From NCBI GenBank assembly GCA_026416815.1, contig JAOAEJ010000096.1, forward strand, positions 1 through 42,392: 42,392 nt of DNA. Reading direction: 5' to 3'. The notes beneath the pieces are model-generated. The model worked only from the letters and a program-made list of their open reading frames with translations, did not search any database and was not told the DNA's origin. The stretch is from Clostridia bacterium. GTDB taxonomy: Bacteria; Bacillota; Clostridia; Acetivibrionales; DSM-2933. Shown here piece after piece: positions 39,892 to 42,392 of this stretch (its first letter is position 1; every line of letters starts with the position of its first letter). The translations under genes and the position numbers were made by a program.

Positions 39892-41073
39892 ATGGACATG
39901 TTATCTATAAAACAGAAGGTTTCCCATAAGGCGTCAAACTTTACCGAATCGGTTATAAGAGAAATGACCCGTCTGGCTATGGCCCATGAAGCGATCAATC
40001 TGGCTCAAGGTTTCCCGGACTTTCCGGCTCCCGACTTAATAAAGGACGCTGCTTTGGAAGCTATCCAACAAAACCATAACCAGTATGCTATAACTTGGGG
40101 AGCAAAGTCACTGAGGGATGCTATTTCAAATAAAATGAAAACAGTTTATGGTATGGATATTGACCCTGAGAGAGAAATAACAGTGTGCTGCGGTTCTACT
40201 GAGGGAATGATGGCAGCATTGCTTGCTACTGTAAATCCAGGGGATGAAGTCATTGTATTTGAGCCATTTTATGAGAACTATGGTCCTGACGCCATACTTT
40301 GCGGAGCTGTACCAAGGTATATCAAGCTAAAGCCTCCACATTTTAATTTTGATGAAGAGGACTTAAGGGAAGCTTTTAATAATAAGACCAAAGCAATTAT
40401 AATAAATACCCCAAATAATCCTTCAGGCAAGGTGTTTTCCAGAAGTGAATTGGAAACTATCGCAAAGTATTGCCAGAAGTATGATGTTATAGCAATAACC
40501 GATGAAATATATGAGCATATAGTCTACGACGGGTTTGAACATATTCCTATGGCTACAATAGAAGGTATGAAGGACAGAACAATAACAATAAACGGTATAT
40601 CCAAAACCTTCAGTGTTACAGGATGGCGTATAGGTTACGTTATAGCACCGCCGAATATAACCGAGGCGGTTAGAAAGGTTCATGATTTTCTGACGGTTGG
40701 TGCAGCGGCTCCGCTTCAAGAGGCTGCAGCAAAAGCGATGAATACTTGCGGAGACTATTATAAGCATTTAAATACCTTTTACTCGGAACGAAGGAACTAT
40801 TTTCAGAAGGTGATGGAGAATGTAGGATTCAAGTGCAATACTCCTACCGGAGCATACTATATAATGGCTGACATAAGTGGCTTTGGGTATAATGATGATG
40901 TTGAGTTTGCAAGGTTCCTGACCCAGGATATAGGCGTTGCTGTGGTACCGGGAAGTAGTTTTTATCATGATAAATGCCCCGAAGCCACACAAATGGTGAG
41001 ATTCTGCTACTGTAAGAAAATGGACACACTCGAAGCTGCAGCAGACAAGCTTTCAAGACTTAAAAAGAGGTAA
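39892..41073 (+). CDS. PLP-dependent class I/II aminotransferase (393 aa)
   Basis: Fold-type I aminotransferase. A-I-N-L-A-Q-G-F-P-D-F near residue 37, N-Q-Y-A-I-T-W-G-A, I-I-N-T-P-N-N-P-S-G-K, D-E-I-Y-E-H-I-V-Y and the PLP lysine in N-G-I-S-K-T-F-S-V-T-G-W-R-I-G are all present, as is the substrate-carboxylate arginine near the end (M-V-R-F-C-Y). It resembles the kynurenine/methionine/aspartate aminotransferase subgroup, and the amino donor cannot be fixed from sequence. TCCGGAGG precedes the ATG. It is separate from the NAD genes by about 60 nt beyond the macro remnant. Confidence 0.9.
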   Translation: MDMLSIKQKVSHKASNFTESVIREMTRLAMAHEAINLAQGFPDFPAPDLIKDAALEAIQQNHNQYAITWGAKSLRDAISNKMKTVYGMDIDPEREITVCCGSTEGMMAALLATVNPGDEVIVFEPFYENYGPDAILCGAVPRYIKLKPPHFNFDEEDLREAFNNKTKAIIINTPNNPSGKVFSRSELETIAKYCQKYDVIAITDEIYEHIVYDGFEHIPMATIEGMKDRTITINGISKTFSVTGWRIGYVIAPPNITEAVRKVHDFLTVGAAAPLQEAAAKAMNTCGDYYKHLNTFYSERRNYFQKVMENVGFKCNTPTGAYYIMADISGFGYNDDVEFARFLTQDIGVAVVPGSSFYHDKCPEATQMVRFCYCKKMDTLEAAADKLSRLKKR

Positions 41074-41116
41074 ATAAATATATGTGTTAAGCATTTGTAA
41101 ATAAGAAGGAATTAAA

Positions 41117-41156
41117 AAAAGCTGTATAAGAATTGTATTCTACCTATACAGCTTTT
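41117..41156. terminator. Bidirectional terminator between the aminotransferase and sod
   Basis: AAAAGCTGTATA and TATACAGCTTTT (41117-41128 and 41145-41156) form a 12-bp stem flanked by runs of A on the left and T/A on the right, between two convergent genes. Confidence 0.75.
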
Positions 41157-41168
41157 AAAAACCTTCTG

Positions 41169-41783
41169 TTATTTTAACGATTCATATCTTTTTGATACTG
41201 CTTCCCAATCAACGATATTCCACCAAGCACTTATATAATCTGCACGTCTATTGGTATATTTCAGATAATAAGCGTGTTCCCAAACATCTAGACCAAGAAT
41301 AGGTTTAAGTCCATCCGATATGGGGTTATCCTGGTTGGCAGTAGATACTATATCCAATGAGCCGTTTTTGTCTAGTACCAACCAAGCCCAACCGCTGCCG
41401 AAACGGGTGAGTGCAGCTTTACCAAAGGCTTCTTTGAAGTAATCGAAGCTATTATACTTCTCACCTAGCTTTTGGGCAAGCTCTCCGGTTGGCTCGGAGA
41501 CATTTTTGTGAGGCCCTATAACAGACCAAAATATCGAATGATTATAATGACCGCCGCCGTTATTACGTACTGCCCAATAAACTATATCGGGAAGCTTATC
41601 AAGAGATGTTAAGAGTTCTTCGACACTCCTTTCCTGTAAGTCAGGATGGGCTTCAAGAGCCGCGTTTAAGTTGTTCACGTAAGCAGCATGGTGCTTTGAG
41701 TGGTGAATATTCATTGTAGTAGCATCTATATAAGGTTCCAGAGAATCGTATGAATAAGCCAGGTTGGGTAATTCATGTTTCAT
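41169..41783 (-). CDS. sodA: Fe/Mn superoxide dismutase (204 aa)
   Basis: Cytoplasmic dismutase of superoxide. It has N-I-H-H-S-K-H-H-A-A-Y-V-N-N-L-N with the first metal histidine, G-G-H-Y-N-H-S-I-F-W with the second, and D-V-W-E-H-A-Y-Y-L-K-Y with the Asp and His of the last two ligands. Full length. The metal preference (Fe or Mn) is not certain from sequence. AGGAGG precedes the ATG. A Fur-like box lies about 90 nt upstream. This fits oxygen defence in an anaerobe. Confidence 0.93.
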   Translation of the reverse strand: MKHELPNLAYSYDSLEPYIDATTMNIHHSKHHAAYVNNLNAALEAHPDLQERSVEELLTSLDKLPDIVYWAVRNNGGGHYNHSIFWSVIGPHKNVSEPTGELAQKLGEKYNSFDYFKEAFGKAALTRFGSGWAWLVLDKNGSLDIVSTANQDNPISDGLKPILGLDVWEHAYYLKYTNRRADYISAWWNIVDWEAVSKRYESLK

Positions 41784-41873
41784 AATTATTCCTCCTATTT
41801 ATACTAGGCTATAAATATAAAATATAGCTAATTTTTTAATTAGGTTATGTAATATATATACCCAACTTGCAAC

Positions 41874-41888
41874 TGATAATCACTATCA
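41874..41888. promoter_or_regulatory. Fur/PerR-like 7-1-7 box upstream of sod
   Basis: TGATAATCACTATCA is a 7-1-7 inverted repeat with one imperfect pair and differs from the Fur-type consensus TGATAATNATTATCA at one base. On the minus strand it lies just upstream of TTGCAA and TATATT promoter-like boxes of the sod gene. The metal regulator is inferred. Confidence 0.5.
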
Positions 41889-42260
41889 ATTGAATAAAAT
41901 CTGAAATATATATGACTTAATGTAGATAGAAGCAAAATTATATAGAAAGTTAATAAATATTTATCACACATTATAGGAATATTAATATAATAGTAAATGT
42001 GGTGATCGGCATAGCAAAATAGTAATTACTTTACTATTGATATATAAAATTTTGTATGAAAGCTTAAAATTCTGTAATATAAGTGACTTTAAGTGAGTAT
42101 TAAAAAGATTTTGCTATGTAAATTGATATATCACAGTAAAATGCATATTTATTTAGTTGAATATGCAGTAGAATAAATGCTATATTGATATAGCTGTCGC
42201 TGTTAAGTGACCTAAATCGACCGAAAGGTACGGCAGGTAAAAAGAGTCAACAAAAAAGTG
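41889..42260. other. AT-rich intergenic stretch before the rRNA promoter
   Basis: No ORF with a ribosome site is seen on either strand. Sequence at about 42193-42240 (TGTCGCTGTTAAGTGACC and following) may contain short inverted repeats, but I cannot assign it. It is probably the upstream control region of the rRNA operon. Confidence 0.4.
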
Positions 42261-42289
42261 TTGACAAGATAAAAACAGCGTGGTAATAT
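42261..42289 (+). promoter_or_regulatory. Strong promoter, probably of an rRNA operon
   Basis: TTGACA (42261-42266), exactly 17 nt, TAATAT (42284-42289), preceded by TGG as a partial extended -10. Its strength and the leader that follows suit a ribosomal RNA operon. Confidence 0.7.
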
Positions 42290-42392
42290 GTATAAGCTGT
42301 CTCGCAAGAGACACAATGGACTTTGAAAAGTAAACAGTGTAAGTGTAAAGGAACTTGTTAATTAAAATGAGTAACTTGCGAACTTTATAAAA
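42290..42392 (+). other. Probable pre-16S rRNA leader (16S lies beyond the right edge)
   Basis: Within this untranslated leader are a TGTCTC-GCAA-GAGACA hairpin (42298-42313) and CTTTGAAAAGTAAACAG (42321-42337). The latter is close to the boxA-type CTTTGAAAACTAAACAA found in rrn leaders of Bacillota, where antitermination factors act. No 16S sequence is inside the window. Confidence 0.6.

Overview
The window reads as chromosomal DNA of a low-GC, spore-forming, anaerobic Clostridia (Bacillota). The evidence is the AT-rich intergenic DNA, strong AGGAGG ribosome sites, a spore-coat operon, DUF116 and DUF2325 genes, CBO0543-like membrane proteins, and many radical-SAM and Fe-S proteins. I cannot name the species from sequence alone.

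Layout. 0-4.6 kb: the 3' end of an EamA exporter, two VOC/PhnB-like genes, a serine-recombinase remnant and a sulfatase. 4.7-7.8 kb: a small palindromic mobile element (a second, partial copy lies at 7.74 kb) and a minus-strand operon matching the Bacillus yraG-yraF-adhB-yraE-yraD sporulation operon. 7.8-11.8 kb: a TetR regulator divergent from an MMPL/RND exporter, with a perfect palindromic operator. 11.9-13.0 kb: two CBO0543-like membrane proteins, the second apparently frameshifted in a T8 tract.

13.25-21.8 kb is the most unusual region. A consensus promoter and a long leader with an attenuator-like hairpin precede one co-directional block: SsuA/TauA-like lipoprotein, ABC ATPase, permease, a radical-SAM protein with a non-standard C-x8-C-x2-C motif, a NifH-like ATPase and two NifD/NifK-like subunits. 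The D-like chain has one cysteine and the K-like chain three, at nitrogenase P-cluster positions. That suggests a single interface Fe-S cluster (as in DPOR) and no FeMo-co-type site. The block looks like an uncharacterised nitrogenase-like reductase fed by its own importer.

22-30 kb: pdxA, an MscS channel, a TPR protein behind a 39-bp perfect inverted repeat, RNase Z, DUF116 and DUF3810 genes. 30-32.8 kb, minus strand: a ribosome-repair operon (CD3324-like HTH, RtcB2, PrfH and a 55-aa basic protein). Its roughly 350-nt leader has a promoter, a 14-codon leader peptide, competing RNA pairings and two tandem terminators, which resembles ribosome-mediated attenuation. 33-37.4 kb, minus strand: a TIGR04222-like membrane protein with a Gly/Cys-rich tail overlapping a radical-SAM/SPASM gene, a truncated nucleotidyltransferase and a large polytopic membrane protein. 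37.5-39.8 kb: a consensus promoter and the NAD-salvage pair pncA-pncB, then a macro-domain remnant. 39.9-41.8 kb: an aminotransferase and a superoxide dismutase with a Fur-like box. The right edge carries what looks like an rRNA operon promoter and 16S leader.

All family calls come from reading motifs and gene order; no database search was run.
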